A stretch of DNA of 64,000 nt from assembly GCF_000244915.1 (NCBI RefSeq), contig NZ_CM001442.1, forward strand, positions 3,286,001 through 3,350,000, in the 5' to 3' direction. Made by a program: the position numbers and the translations under genes. Source of the stretch: Bradyrhizobium sp. WSM471 (GTDB taxonomy: Bacteria > Pseudomonadota > Alphaproteobacteria > Rhizobiales > Xanthobacteraceae). Shown here in pieces: positions 28,087-37,263 of this stretch. Every line of letters starts with the position of its first letter. Positions within the stretch are counted from its first letter, which is position 1. Under the pieces are notes generated by a model. It was given only the letters and a program-made list of their open reading frames with translations, was not told the DNA's origin and did not search any database.

Positions 28087-28980
28087 TTGCTCGATAAGCT
28101 TGAACTGCTGCTGGCGCTGGCGAAGGAGCGGCATTTCGGCCGGGCCGCCGAGGTGTGCGGTGTGACGCAGCCGACAATGTCGACCGGGCTGAAGCAGCTC
28201 GAGGAGATCCTCGGCGTCATGCTGGTCCAGCGCGGCTCCCGCTTCCAGGGTTTTACGCCGGAAGGCGAGCGGGCGCTCGATTGGGCGCGGCGGATCGTGG
28301 GTGATGCGCGCGCGATGCGTGACGAGATCAACGGGCTGAAGCATCAGCTCTCCGGCGAGATCCGTATTGCCGCGATCCCGACCGTGCTCGGCATGGTCGC
28401 CGCGCTGACGACGCCGTTCCGCGCCAGGCATCCCGAGGTGCGCTTCCGCATCCAGTCCACCACCTCGTCCGAGGTGCTGGGGCTGCTCGAGAATCTCGAG
28501 GTGGATGCAGGGCTGACCTATATCGAGAACGAGCCGATCGGCAAGGTGCGCACCATCCCGCTCTACAGCGAGAGCTATCGTCTGCTCACCTCGCCGGATG
28601 GAATGTTCGGTGATCGCGAGACGGTGACCTGGAAGGAGGTAGGGCAGGTGCCGCTGTGCCTGCTGACGCCCGACATGCAGAACCGTCGCATCATCGACCG
28701 CGCGTTACGTTCGGTCGGCGCCGAGGCGACGCCGACCTTGACCTCGAATTCGCTGCTCGTGCTGTTCACGCATGTGAAGACGGGACGCTGGGCCAGCGTG
28801 ATGCCGGCCAAGCTCGCCGAGACGCTCGGCCTTTCCGATACTGTGCGCTCGATCCCGATCACCGATCCCGATGTCAATTACAGCATCGGCATGGTGATCC
28901 CGCAGCGTGATCCGATGACGCCGCTGATCGCGGCGCTGGTCAATGTCGCGCGGGAAGTCGCGCCGTCGCTGCAATCGTAG
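28087..28980 (+). CDS. LysR-family regulator, likely controls the fds operon
   Basis: The 297-residue protein starts with a TTG at 28087, preceded by GAGGGG about 8 bp upstream; no in-frame ATG fits. The N-terminal winged helix-turn-helix covers about 1-60 (LALAKERHFGRAAEVCGVTQPTMSTGLKQLEEILGVMLVQRG). The effector-binding domain extends from about 90 to 290. It is divergent from fdsG, so by position it is the fds activator (FdsR in Ralstonia-type operons). The effector, formate or a metabolic signal, cannot be read from the sequence. Confidence 0.9.
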   Translation: MLDKLELLLALAKERHFGRAAEVCGVTQPTMSTGLKQLEEILGVMLVQRGSRFQGFTPEGERALDWARRIVGDARAMRDEINGLKHQLSGEIRIAAIPTVLGMVAALTTPFRARHPEVRFRIQSTTSSEVLGLLENLEVDAGLTYIENEPIGKVRTIPLYSESYRLLTSPDGMFGDRETVTWKEVGQVPLCLLTPDMQNRRIIDRALRSVGAEATPTLTSNSLLVLFTHVKTGRWASVMPAKLAETLGLSDTVRSIPITDPDVNYSIGMVIPQRDPMTPLIAALVNVAREVAPSLQS

Positions 28981-28983
28981 CCA

Positions 28984-31314
28984 TCAGGCCGCGGCCGATA
29001 TTCCGGACGCCGCCTTGATCGCGTCGCGGGGCAGGGTGACGCGCACGACGGTGCCGACCTCCAGCTTGGAGCGCAACCGCATCGAGCCGCCATGGAGCTG
29101 CGCCAGCGAGCGGGCGATCGCCAGCCCCAGTCCCGAGCCGTGATAGGTCTTGGTGAGCTGGCTCTCGACCTGCTCGAACGGGCGGCCGAGCCGCGCCAGC
29201 GAATGCGGCGCGATGCCGATGCCGGTGTCAGCTATCATCAGCACGATCCTGTCGTCGAGCTGTCGGCTGCGCACCACGATGCGTCCGCCGTCGGGCGTGA
29301 ACTTCACGGCGTTGGAGAGCAAATTGACGATGATCTGCTTGGTGGCGCGGCGGTCGGCGACGACGGAGATCGATTTTGCGATGTCGGCGTCGAGCGTCAG
29401 GTGCTTGTCCTGTGCCCGGCCGGTGACGACCCGCAGGGATTCCGCCAGCGTCTGCGCCAGGTCGAGCTCTTCCATGTCGAGCTTCATGCGGCCGGCCTCG
29501 ATCTTGGACATGTCGAGGATGTCGTTGATGACTTCGAGCAGGTAATGCCCGCTGGTCAGGATGTCGTGGCAGTATTCCTGGTACTTCTCCGAGCCGAGTT
29601 CGCCGAACATGCCCGAGCCCATGATCTCGGAGAAGCCGATGATCGCGTTCAGCGGCGTGCGCAGCTCGTGGCTCATATTGGCGAGGAATTTCGACTTGGT
29701 CTGGTTGGCTTCCTCGGCGCGGGTCTTCTCGCGCTGGTACTTCTCGGCGAGATCGGCGAGTTCGCCCGCCTGGCGCTCCAGGGCTGCCTGCGAGCGCTTG
29801 AGGTCGATGACGGTAGCGCGCAGGCGTAGATCGTTGTCGACCAGCTTCTGCTCGTGCTCCTTGATGCGGGTGATATCGGTGCCGACCGAGACGTAGCCGC
29901 CGTCCTTGGTGCGGCGCTCGCTGATGTGCAGCCAGCTGCCGTCGTCGAGCTGCGCCTCGAAGGTGCGCGCGCCGGGGCCCTGGCTCGCGGTCTCGTTGTG
30001 CCGGGTGCGGACCTCGGGCATGCGGCCGACCTCGAGCACGGTCTCGTAGGAGGTGCCGGGGATGACGGCGCTGTCGGGCAGTTTGTGCAGGCGCTGGAAG
30101 TGCGAATTGCAGAGCACCAGGCGGTCGCTCGCGTCCCACAGCACGAAGGCTTCGGGAATGGTCTCGATCGCGTCGCGCAGGCGCAAATCGGCTTCCACGG
30201 TCCGCTCGGCGAGGCTCTTCTGCTCGGTGATGTCGACGGCGATCCCGATCAGGTGAACGCTGGAGTCGGTCGCGCCACTGGTCTTTTCGCAGCGGACGCG
30301 GAGCCAGATCCAGTGGCCGTCGACATGCTGCATGCGGAAGGTCTGGTCGATGTGGTCGATCTTCTCGGAGATGAGCTGGTCGGCGATCTCGAACAGGTCG
30401 ATGTCGTCTGACTTCACCAGCGCGTTGACCTCGCCGAAGGTGAGGAGCTCGTTGCGGCCGTCGAGGCCGAGCATCGAAAACATCGACTGCGACCAGAAGA
30501 TGCGGCCGCGCGACAGGTCCCAGTCCCACAGCCCGCAGCGGCCGCGGTTGAGCGCAGTGTCGATCCGGCCGCGCACGGCGTCGTTGATCAGGTCGCCCTC
30601 GCGGGCACGGGTGGACTGCCAGTGGAAGGCGAAGCCGAGGATCAGGACGACGAAGCCGGTGGTGGCCGACAGCGTCACCGACAGCGCGGCGTCCGAGCCC
30701 CAGATCGGCTCGTTGCGCTCCTGGATCACGGTGACGAAGCCGGGCAGCGACTTGATCTGCCGCGAGGTCGCCATCGCGGCGTTGCCGTTCGGCAGCGTCA
30801 GGTCGGATATATTGCCGTCGTGCGGCGGCGCCGCCATCAGTTGCGCCGTCGTGACTGCGTCGAGCAGGCGATCGTTGCCCGCGGGATCGCTGTCGACCGG
30901 GATGCGGGCAAGGATGCGGCGGTCGATGCCGGCTGAGGTGACGATGACGTGGCGGCCCGAGGCGGTGCCCCAAGACGGAATGAGATCGGGCAGCAGCGCC
31001 GGCAGGCTCTCGATGTTCTTCAGCCGCTCCTGTCGCCCCGAGGTGAGGCGGTCGATGCGCTCGGCGAGCAGGTCGGCGAGCGCCGAGATGTCGTGTCGGA
31101 TGACCAGCCGCTTCTGGCGTGTCTGGTCGACGACCTGCACGAACGCGCCGAGGCAGATCGTGATCAGGAACGCGATGATGAGCGTCGGCACGGCACGGCG
31201 CAGCGCTGGCTCCGCGATCAGGAGCCGATGATAGGCAGGTTTCGCGATCGATTGCGCCAATCCCTTGATCGAATCGGATTGGACGCACGCGTTCGCGGCG
31301 TCTGCACGCGACAT
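28984..31314 (-). CDS. PAS-domain sensor histidine kinase, PleC-like
   Basis: The start at the ATG at 31314 (MSRADAANACVQ) is preferred because AGGGGG lies about 9 bp upstream; an ATG at 31383 would add 23 residues. The protein has 776 residues. Two transmembrane helices (about 45-65 and 210-230) bound an extracytoplasmic domain, then come two PAS domains (GRCGLWDWDLSRGRIFWSQSM and IPEAFVLWDASDRLVLCNS). A coiled coil leads to the DHp motif FLANMSHELRTPLNAIIGFSEIM and an ATPase domain ending in TYHGSGLGLAIARSL. This arrangement matches PleC, which controls DivK and cell polarity in Alphaproteobacteria. It lacks a receiver domain. Confidence 0.88.
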   Translation of the reverse strand: MSRADAANACVQSDSIKGLAQSIAKPAYHRLLIAEPALRRAVPTLIIAFLITICLGAFVQVVDQTRQKRLVIRHDISALADLLAERIDRLTSGRQERLKNIESLPALLPDLIPSWGTASGRHVIVTSAGIDRRILARIPVDSDPAGNDRLLDAVTTAQLMAAPPHDGNISDLTLPNGNAAMATSRQIKSLPGFVTVIQERNEPIWGSDAALSVTLSATTGFVVLILGFAFHWQSTRAREGDLINDAVRGRIDTALNRGRCGLWDWDLSRGRIFWSQSMFSMLGLDGRNELLTFGEVNALVKSDDIDLFEIADQLISEKIDHIDQTFRMQHVDGHWIWLRVRCEKTSGATDSSVHLIGIAVDITEQKSLAERTVEADLRLRDAIETIPEAFVLWDASDRLVLCNSHFQRLHKLPDSAVIPGTSYETVLEVGRMPEVRTRHNETASQGPGARTFEAQLDDGSWLHISERRTKDGGYVSVGTDITRIKEHEQKLVDNDLRLRATVIDLKRSQAALERQAGELADLAEKYQREKTRAEEANQTKSKFLANMSHELRTPLNAIIGFSEIMGSGMFGELGSEKYQEYCHDILTSGHYLLEVINDILDMSKIEAGRMKLDMEELDLAQTLAESLRVVTGRAQDKHLTLDADIAKSISVVADRRATKQIIVNLLSNAVKFTPDGGRIVVRSRQLDDRIVLMIADTGIGIAPHSLARLGRPFEQVESQLTKTYHGSGLGLAIARSLAQLHGGSMRLRSKLEVGTVVRVTLPRDAIKAASGISAAA

Positions 31315-31541
31315 GCCTAAAGCCCCCTGGAAACCTGCTTGCAACTTGAGTTCGGAAGCAGCCCCACATCGCTTCCGAATCATGATCGATTTGAATCCAG
31401 ATTTCGCGGGCTGTCGAGAGTCAACGAATCGTTAACGCGAATTTATTCTTATCCAACGCGCAGTTTGCGCGTCGCGCGTCCGCAAACCTACGTGCGCGGC
31501 GAGTCCGAAACGAGAACGTGTGACTCCTCGCACATTCTCTG

Positions 31542-32915
31542 TCACGCGCGCGGCGGTTCGGCGTGACTAATGACGCGCTTCACGCTCGGGAACGCGCGCC
31601 GCAATGCGCGCTCGATCGCGTCGACATGCTCGTGCACCTTGATCACGCTCATCGACGGCTCGGCGCGGCAGTGGAAGTTGACGATCTCGCCGGCATCGGT
31701 GTTGCGGACGCGGACATTGTGGATGTCGTGGATCTCGCTGCCGGCGGCATATTCCGTCAGCGCGGCGGCAATGGCCCGCACCCGTTCCGACGCGGCGTCG
31801 ACCCCGAACGGCAGTTCCGGTTCCAGCGGCTCGATGTGGACGTCGACTTCGACGTCCGCGCCGAACTCTTCCTGGATGTTGCGTTCCAGCGTGTTGGCGA
31901 CGTCATGGGCGGCGTCGAGCTGCATCCCGGCGTCGACCTCAAGGTCGATGCTGACGATCAGCTTGGCGCCGAGATCGTGCACCGTGACGTGGTGGACGGC
32001 GAGGCCCGAATTGTGGGCGATGACCATGATGCGGTCGCGCACGGTCTCGTTGTCGCGCGCCACGGGGACCGCGGTGAAGGTGAGGTCGGCATCGCCGAAG
32101 GTCTTCTCGACGGCTGCTTGCGCATTGCGCTTGATGTCCTCGACCCGGTCGATGGGATAAGTCCGGGGCACCTTTGCGATCGTGTCGATAAATGTGGTTG
32201 CCCCGACCATGCGCACGCGGAGTCGCTCGACGTCGATCACACCCGGCACGCTGCGGATCGCGGCCGTGGCCGTCTCATGCGCGCCTTCCGGGGCGCGGTC
32301 GACCAGCGTCTGCACCGTCGAGCCGGCCATGCGCAGGCCGAGCAGGGCGATCATCACGGCCACCGCGGCGGCGGCAGCCGCGTCGCCCCACCAGAAGCCG
32401 AGGCCGGCGAGGATCAGGCCTATGATCACGGCGAACGAGCCCATCACGTCGGAGGCGAAATGCAGCGCGTCGGCGGCGAGCGCCTGGCTCCTGGTCTCCC
32501 GTGCGGCACGGTGCAGGGCACGGGCGCGCCAGAGATTGACGACGATGTCGATCACCAGCACCACGAAAGGCACGGCCGAAATAGTCGGCGGCGCGGTTCC
32601 CTCCCGCAGCCGGCTGTAGGACTCGACCAGGATGCCGCCGGCGAGCACATAGAGCAGGGCGGTGACGCCCAGCGCCGAGACGCTTTCGAGCTTGCCGTGG
32701 CCGTAATGATGCTCCTCGTCCGCCGGCTTGTCGGACACCCGCACCACCGCCCAGGTGATGATGGTCGCGACCAGGTCGATCGAGGAATGCAGCGCCTCCG
32801 AAATCAGCGCCAGCGAGCCGATCGCGATGCCGACCGCGAACTTGGCCGCCGCCATGCCGCCGCTGGCGAAGATCGAGATCGCTGCGACCGAGGTCTTGTT
32901 GTGTTGGGAGCTCAT
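31542..32915 (-). CDS. Cation diffusion facilitator (CDF) transporter
   Basis: The 457-residue protein has six transmembrane helices in the first 210 residues. The metal site in the second helix reads SEALHSSIDL, and HHYGHGKLES lies in the following loop. CDF proteins exchange divalent metals such as Zn, Fe or Mn for protons and export them from the cytoplasm. The cytoplasmic part is about 240 residues, roughly twice the usual size. It holds one CDF-type regulatory domain (VPGVIDVERLRVRMVGATTFI) and a second similar unit (NSGLAVHHVTVHDLGAKLIVSIDLEVD), so it is one of the long-tail CDF proteins. Substrate cannot be assigned. Confidence 0.92.
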   Translation of the reverse strand: MSSQHNKTSVAAISIFASGGMAAAKFAVGIAIGSLALISEALHSSIDLVATIITWAVVRVSDKPADEEHHYGHGKLESVSALGVTALLYVLAGGILVESYSRLREGTAPPTISAVPFVVLVIDIVVNLWRARALHRAARETRSQALAADALHFASDVMGSFAVIIGLILAGLGFWWGDAAAAAAVAVMIALLGLRMAGSTVQTLVDRAPEGAHETATAAIRSVPGVIDVERLRVRMVGATTFIDTIAKVPRTYPIDRVEDIKRNAQAAVEKTFGDADLTFTAVPVARDNETVRDRIMVIAHNSGLAVHHVTVHDLGAKLIVSIDLEVDAGMQLDAAHDVANTLERNIQEEFGADVEVDVHIEPLEPELPFGVDAASERVRAIAAALTEYAAGSEIHDIHNVRVRNTDAGEIVNFHCRAEPSMSVIKVHEHVDAIERALRRAFPSVKRVISHAEPPRA

Positions 32916-33007
32916 GGCGGGGGATTTAGCAGCCTGTGACTGAACATCAAGCGACGATCCACAGCTGTAGACGCTAGTGAGTTGCAGGAGCGGGGGCCTC
33001 CAACTCC

Positions 33008-33156
33008 GTCATGCCCGGGCTCGCCGTCTTCGCTGAAGCTTCGCCGGCCCAAGACCGAGTGCCCGGCGAAGCCTTGGCGTAGTCGGGTCCCGGGCATCCA
33101 CGATCTTTCTCAATCGCGGGAAAGACGTGGATGGCCGGGTCAAGCCCGGCCATGAC
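33008..33156. repeat. Palindromic intergenic repeat
   Basis: The element begins GTCATGCCCGGGCTCG and ends CAAGCCCGGCCATGAC, so its outer arms are inverted copies. Inner arms GGGCATCCACG and CGTGGATGGCC also pair around a short loop. It contains long-range base pairing of the kind seen in dispersed extragenic palindromes, and I recognise the sequence type as common in Bradyrhizobium genomes. It lies between the CDF gene and a quinone oxidoreductase gene. Confidence 0.7.
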
Positions 33157-33202
33157 GAGCGGAGGGAGTGGGACCTACAGCTCTTGCTCCGCTGCCGCCC
33201 CC

Positions 33203-34171
33203 TCACACCGTCACAACGATCTTGCCGAGGTGCTTGTTCGCCTCCATGTGCTCGAAGGCCTTGTCGATATCGTCGAAGGCAAACACCTTGTCGATCGGCA
33301 GCTGCAGTTTGCGCGACTCGACCGCGCCCCAGATGTCCTTCTTGACCTCGTCGAAGATCTCCCGGACCTCCGCGATGGTGCGGGTGCGGAAGGTGACGCC
33401 GACATAGTCGATGCGGCGCGCCGCGTGCAGGTCGAAGTTGAAATCGGCATGGGTGCCGCCGAGCCGGCCGACATTGACGATGCGACCCTTGACCCTGGTC
33501 GCCGCGAGGTTCTGGTTGGCGACTTGGCCCGAGACCTGGTCGACGATGAGGTCGACACCTTCGCCGTTCGTCGCCTTCAGCACTTCCTCGACCCATTTCG
33601 GATCGGAGGAGTCGACCGCGAGGTCGGCGCCATACTCCTTCAGCCGGCCGCGGCGGGTGGCATCGGTCGAGGAGCCGATCACGAGCCTGGCGCCCTTGAG
33701 CTTCGCAATCTGCATCGCCATCAGGCCGACGCCGGAGCTTGCGCCCTGGATCAGCACGGCCTGCCCGGGCTGCACGCCGCCGATGGTGACGACGGCGTTG
33801 TGCATGGTCGCGAGCGCGACGGGCAGGGTGGCGGCTTCCTCGAAGTTCATGTTCGAGGGCGCGCGGAACAGCCGGCCGTGATCGGCCAGCGTGTATTCGG
33901 CAAACGCCGCGCCGCCGGAGCCCATGATGCGGTCGCCGACCTTGACGCCCTTGGCATCCGGTCCGAGCTCGGCGACCTCGCCGGCCCATTCCATGCCGAG
34001 CACGGTGCCGGCGCCGCCGGCCGCGCCATGGGCGTGGCCCTTGCGCATGCCGGTGTCGGCGCGATTGAGGCCGCAGGCGCGGACGCGGACCAGCACCTGC
34101 GTGCCTTCAGGCTTTGGTTGAGCGACGTCGGAAATTGCAGCGCCGCCAGGGCCGTAGACATAAGCCTTCAT
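33203..34171 (-). CDS. Zinc-independent MDR-family quinone oxidoreductase
   Basis: The 322-residue protein belongs to the medium-chain dehydrogenase/reductase family. It begins MKAYVYGPGGAAISDVAQPKPEGTQVLVRVRACGLNRAD, has the NADPH-binding motif LIQGASSGVGLMAMQIAKLKGA at about 139-160, and lacks the cysteine-rich loop of the zinc alcohol dehydrogenases. Family members reduce quinones or enones with NADPH. The ribosome binding site GCGAGAG precedes the ATG. It lies 25 bp after the nitronate monooxygenase gene and may be co-transcribed with it. The natural substrate is unknown. Confidence 0.88.
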   Translation of the reverse strand: MKAYVYGPGGAAISDVAQPKPEGTQVLVRVRACGLNRADTGMRKGHAHGAAGGAGTVLGMEWAGEVAELGPDAKGVKVGDRIMGSGGAAFAEYTLADHGRLFRAPSNMNFEEAATLPVALATMHNAVVTIGGVQPGQAVLIQGASSGVGLMAMQIAKLKGARLVIGSSTDATRRGRLKEYGADLAVDSSDPKWVEEVLKATNGEGVDLIVDQVSGQVANQNLAATRVKGRIVNVGRLGGTHADFNFDLHAARRIDYVGVTFRTRTIAEVREIFDEVKKDIWGAVESRKLQLPIDKVFAFDDIDKAFEHMEANKHLGKIVVTV

Positions 34172-34196
34172 GTATTGCTCTCGCTTCTTGCAGTGA

Positions 34197-35267
<1,071 letters not shown>

Positions 35268-35419
35268 CTATTGCGCCGGCGTGCGGTGGAGGCGGGGCGA
35301 TCATGCGGGGAGTGGGGGATTCCGCAGGGCGGATAATTGAGGTGGTAGCACCGGGATGGCGCGAGGGTTTTTGTGCGCCGCTGCTTCAACACCGGCGGAG
35401 GATGAGAGCTTTCGGACCA

Positions 35420-36060
35420 TCAACTTGCATTTCCGTCACAAGGCGCGCCTTCGCATCCCCGCGGCGCATTCCGCCCGAGCTTTGCCTGGTCGTATCACCC
35501 TCGTCGTGACAAGGGCGCAGGGAAGCCCGGGCGCCGGCTGACACCCGCAAGTCCGTGCGCCAAAGGAATGCACACGGGGTGGACCACAGGTTCGCCGGAT
35601 CGCCCGGCCTTCCCTGCGCGATGGTTTTAACGTGTCCTTCGTGCTCTCCTCGGGGAGCGATGCACTATTGCCCCCGTCGCCTTGCAGATGACTGATGCGC
35701 GCGCCCGGTTGGGCCGCCACATCACTGCAGGACTTGACGCACAGACCCCGGGCGTCAGGACCACACGACTTGTTCGTCCGCGCACGTCTTCGCATGTCGC
35801 TTCGAGTGCTGGCGTGTGCTCACACCCGAAGCCATGCGAAGACGCTGTCGGCGCCGTGTCGTAGGCGAGAAAGCCTGTGCTCACGGTTTCCCGCCCTGCA
35901 AGGCTCGCCGCGCCCGGCGCCGTCGCGTCCATCGCTGCCCAACCCGCGGTTCGTGACGATCGCGATCCGCCCCTTGTCCCGGGTCAGGGTATCGCGTACG
36001 TACGACAAATCCGAATTTCGGTAAAGCGGAATATTTTGACGGGCGGGGATTGACAGGCGG
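35420..36060. repeat. Large intergenic repeat-like element, no gene
   Basis: The 917 bp between 35193 and 36109 carry no convincing gene; all frames there are arginine-, serine- and proline-rich shadows. The core from about 35420 to 36060 contains phrases that I recognise as part of a long intergenic repeat in Bradyrhizobium chromosomes, for example CTCCTCGGGGAGCGATGCAC, CCCGGTTGGGCCGCCACATC and CAGACCCCGGGCGTC. The element has short inner palindromes (TCCTCGGGGAGCGA; CCTTGTCCCGGGTCAGGG). The recognition is from memory and no search was run. It could be a mobile-derived or structured RNA element. Confidence 0.5.
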
Positions 36061-36109
36061 GGTGGGAAGTTTGTGCGGGTGTTTTGCCCGACGGGCAAGA
36101 GGACTTCAG

Positions 36110-36757
36110 CTACTCCGTCGACAGCCGCACCATCTGGCGGCCGCCGTTCATTTCCTTGAGGCTGTTGACGAAGTTTTCCGGGCGCTGCCAGCGGTAGGGG
36201 ACCTTCAATCCCATGTACTCCGCGATGTCGCCGATGAAGGCGGTGCAATTGGTGGTCTCGGCGTTCCAGACCGGCGAGTTCGCCTGCAATTTCTTGATAT
36301 AGGCAAACACGCGCTTGGCGTCGGCTTCGTTCAAATAGACGCGGTAGCTCGCGGTCAGATAGTCCGGGTCGAGATCGCCGTAGCTCGCACCGGTCTCCGC
36401 CGGCACCCAGGTGAGATGACCGAGCACATAGGCCCAGGTGTCGCCGGCGGGCGTGAGCCCTGCCACCTCGACGGCGCGCTCGCTGGTCTTGCCGTACCAG
36501 ACGAAGGCGTGGCCCCAGCTCGCTGCCGTGCGGGCGCGGAAATCGACGTAGTACGGACCTTTCTCCGCGCGCGCGACCGCGCGCCGTGTCGATGGCGTCG
36601 GCCGTGATACGGTGTCGGCCGTGGCAAGCGCGTTTGCGTCGGCAACGCGCTTGTTCGCTTCGTGGGCAGAGGCCGAAGGTGTCGTACACGCGAGCATGGC
36701 CGCGAGCGCAAATCCCGCAAGGATGCAGGGTCCCGATCGATCAGGTTTGTTCGTCAC
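36110..36757 (-). CDS. Exported protein with possible permuted papain-like fold
   Basis: The 215-residue protein starts with a GTG at 36757. An N-terminal signal sequence (CILAGFALAAMLACTTPSASA) probably cleaves after SASA. The mature part has YYVDFRARTAASWGHAFVWYG with a histidine (about residue 83), a tryptophan-rich central region, and TTNCTAFIGDIAEYMGLKVP with a cysteine (about residue 172) preceded by Asn. A His before an Asn-Cys pair is the order found in circularly permuted papain-like enzymes such as the LRAT/NlpC group; the assignment here is inference from this pattern only. No family name is recognised. Confidence 0.65.
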   Translation of the reverse strand: MTNKPDRSGPCILAGFALAAMLACTTPSASAHEANKRVADANALATADTVSRPTPSTRRAVARAEKGPYYVDFRARTAASWGHAFVWYGKTSERAVEVAGLTPAGDTWAYVLGHLTWVPAETGASYGDLDPDYLTASYRVYLNEADAKRVFAYIKKLQANSPVWNAETTNCTAFIGDIAEYMGLKVPYRWQRPENFVNSLKEMNGGRQMVRLSTE

Positions 36758-36827
36758 GCTATGCCCCTCGACTGTCGGCCACTCACGCAGAGTCTACGCT
36801 TGCTTCTGCGCGTATTTCGCTGGCGCG

Positions 36828-37028
36828 TCAGTAGCGCGCCGCGACCGGGCCGGGCGCCTTGCCGATCGGGGCCTTTCCAACCGGGCTCTTGCCAATCGGC
36901 ATCTTGCCGATCGGCGCCTGCTCCGAATAGACGGGAACCGGCTGGCGGCGCGGCAGATCCGCAGCATTCGCAACCGTCACCAGAGCAAGCGTAGCACCCA
37001 CGACAAATACAATCTTCTTCACAGTCAT
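36828..37028 (-). CDS. Small exported protein with PIGK-type repeats
   Basis: The 66-residue product begins MTVKKIVFVVGATLALVTVANA, a clear signal peptide, and the mature protein starts ADLPRRQPVPVYSEQ. The remainder is a run of five-residue units (PIGKM, PIGKS, PVGKA, PIGKA) before the tail PGPVAARY. The unit P-(I/V)-G-K-x is repeated four times. The start is at the ATG at 37028, with AGGGG just upstream. It is the kind of low-complexity periplasmic or surface peptide found as strain-variable small genes. No function is recognised. Confidence 0.7.
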   Translation of the reverse strand: MTVKKIVFVVGATLALVTVANAADLPRRQPVPVYSEQAPIGKMPIGKSPVGKAPIGKAPGPVAARY

Positions 37029-37220
37029 ACCCCTAGAAGGTTTGGTCCAAACACGGCACCGCCGTGCCCCCAGACACGCCTCACAGAAGGGCGGCCGAAT
37101 GCGACCACAGTGCGGCATCCGCGAGACATGTTGGCGGCATCTGCCGGGCGCGCGGAGATGTGATGTGTACTGGATGGTCGGCGGTGCGCGATACCAGCGG
37201 CGCCGCAGACCTTGCCCGGA

Positions 37221-37248
37221 CGGGCTTCGCTTCGCTCGGCCCATCCGG
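37221..37248. repeat. Short intergenic repeat of the GWAERSEA type
   Basis: The sequence CGGGCTTCGCTTCGCTCGGC followed by CCATCCGG reads on the other strand as codons for GWAERSEARPG in one frame. This stretch recurs in rhizobial intergenic DNA as part of a dispersed repeat. Here it lies in the 235-bp gap between the small exported protein and the phospholipase D-fold gene. Confidence 0.45.
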
Positions 37249-37263
37249 CGACGTCCACACCGC

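Noticed and set aside
31384..31541. TTAA-N7-TTAT resembling a CtrA site upstream of the PleC-like gene
   Set aside because: It has one mismatch to the TTAA-N7-TTAA consensus and AT-rich matches of this size are expected by chance.
31563..32939. Plus-strand frame of 458 codons over the CDF gene
   Set aside because: Histidine- and aspartate-rich shadow; the CDF frame has transmembrane helices and metal-site residues.
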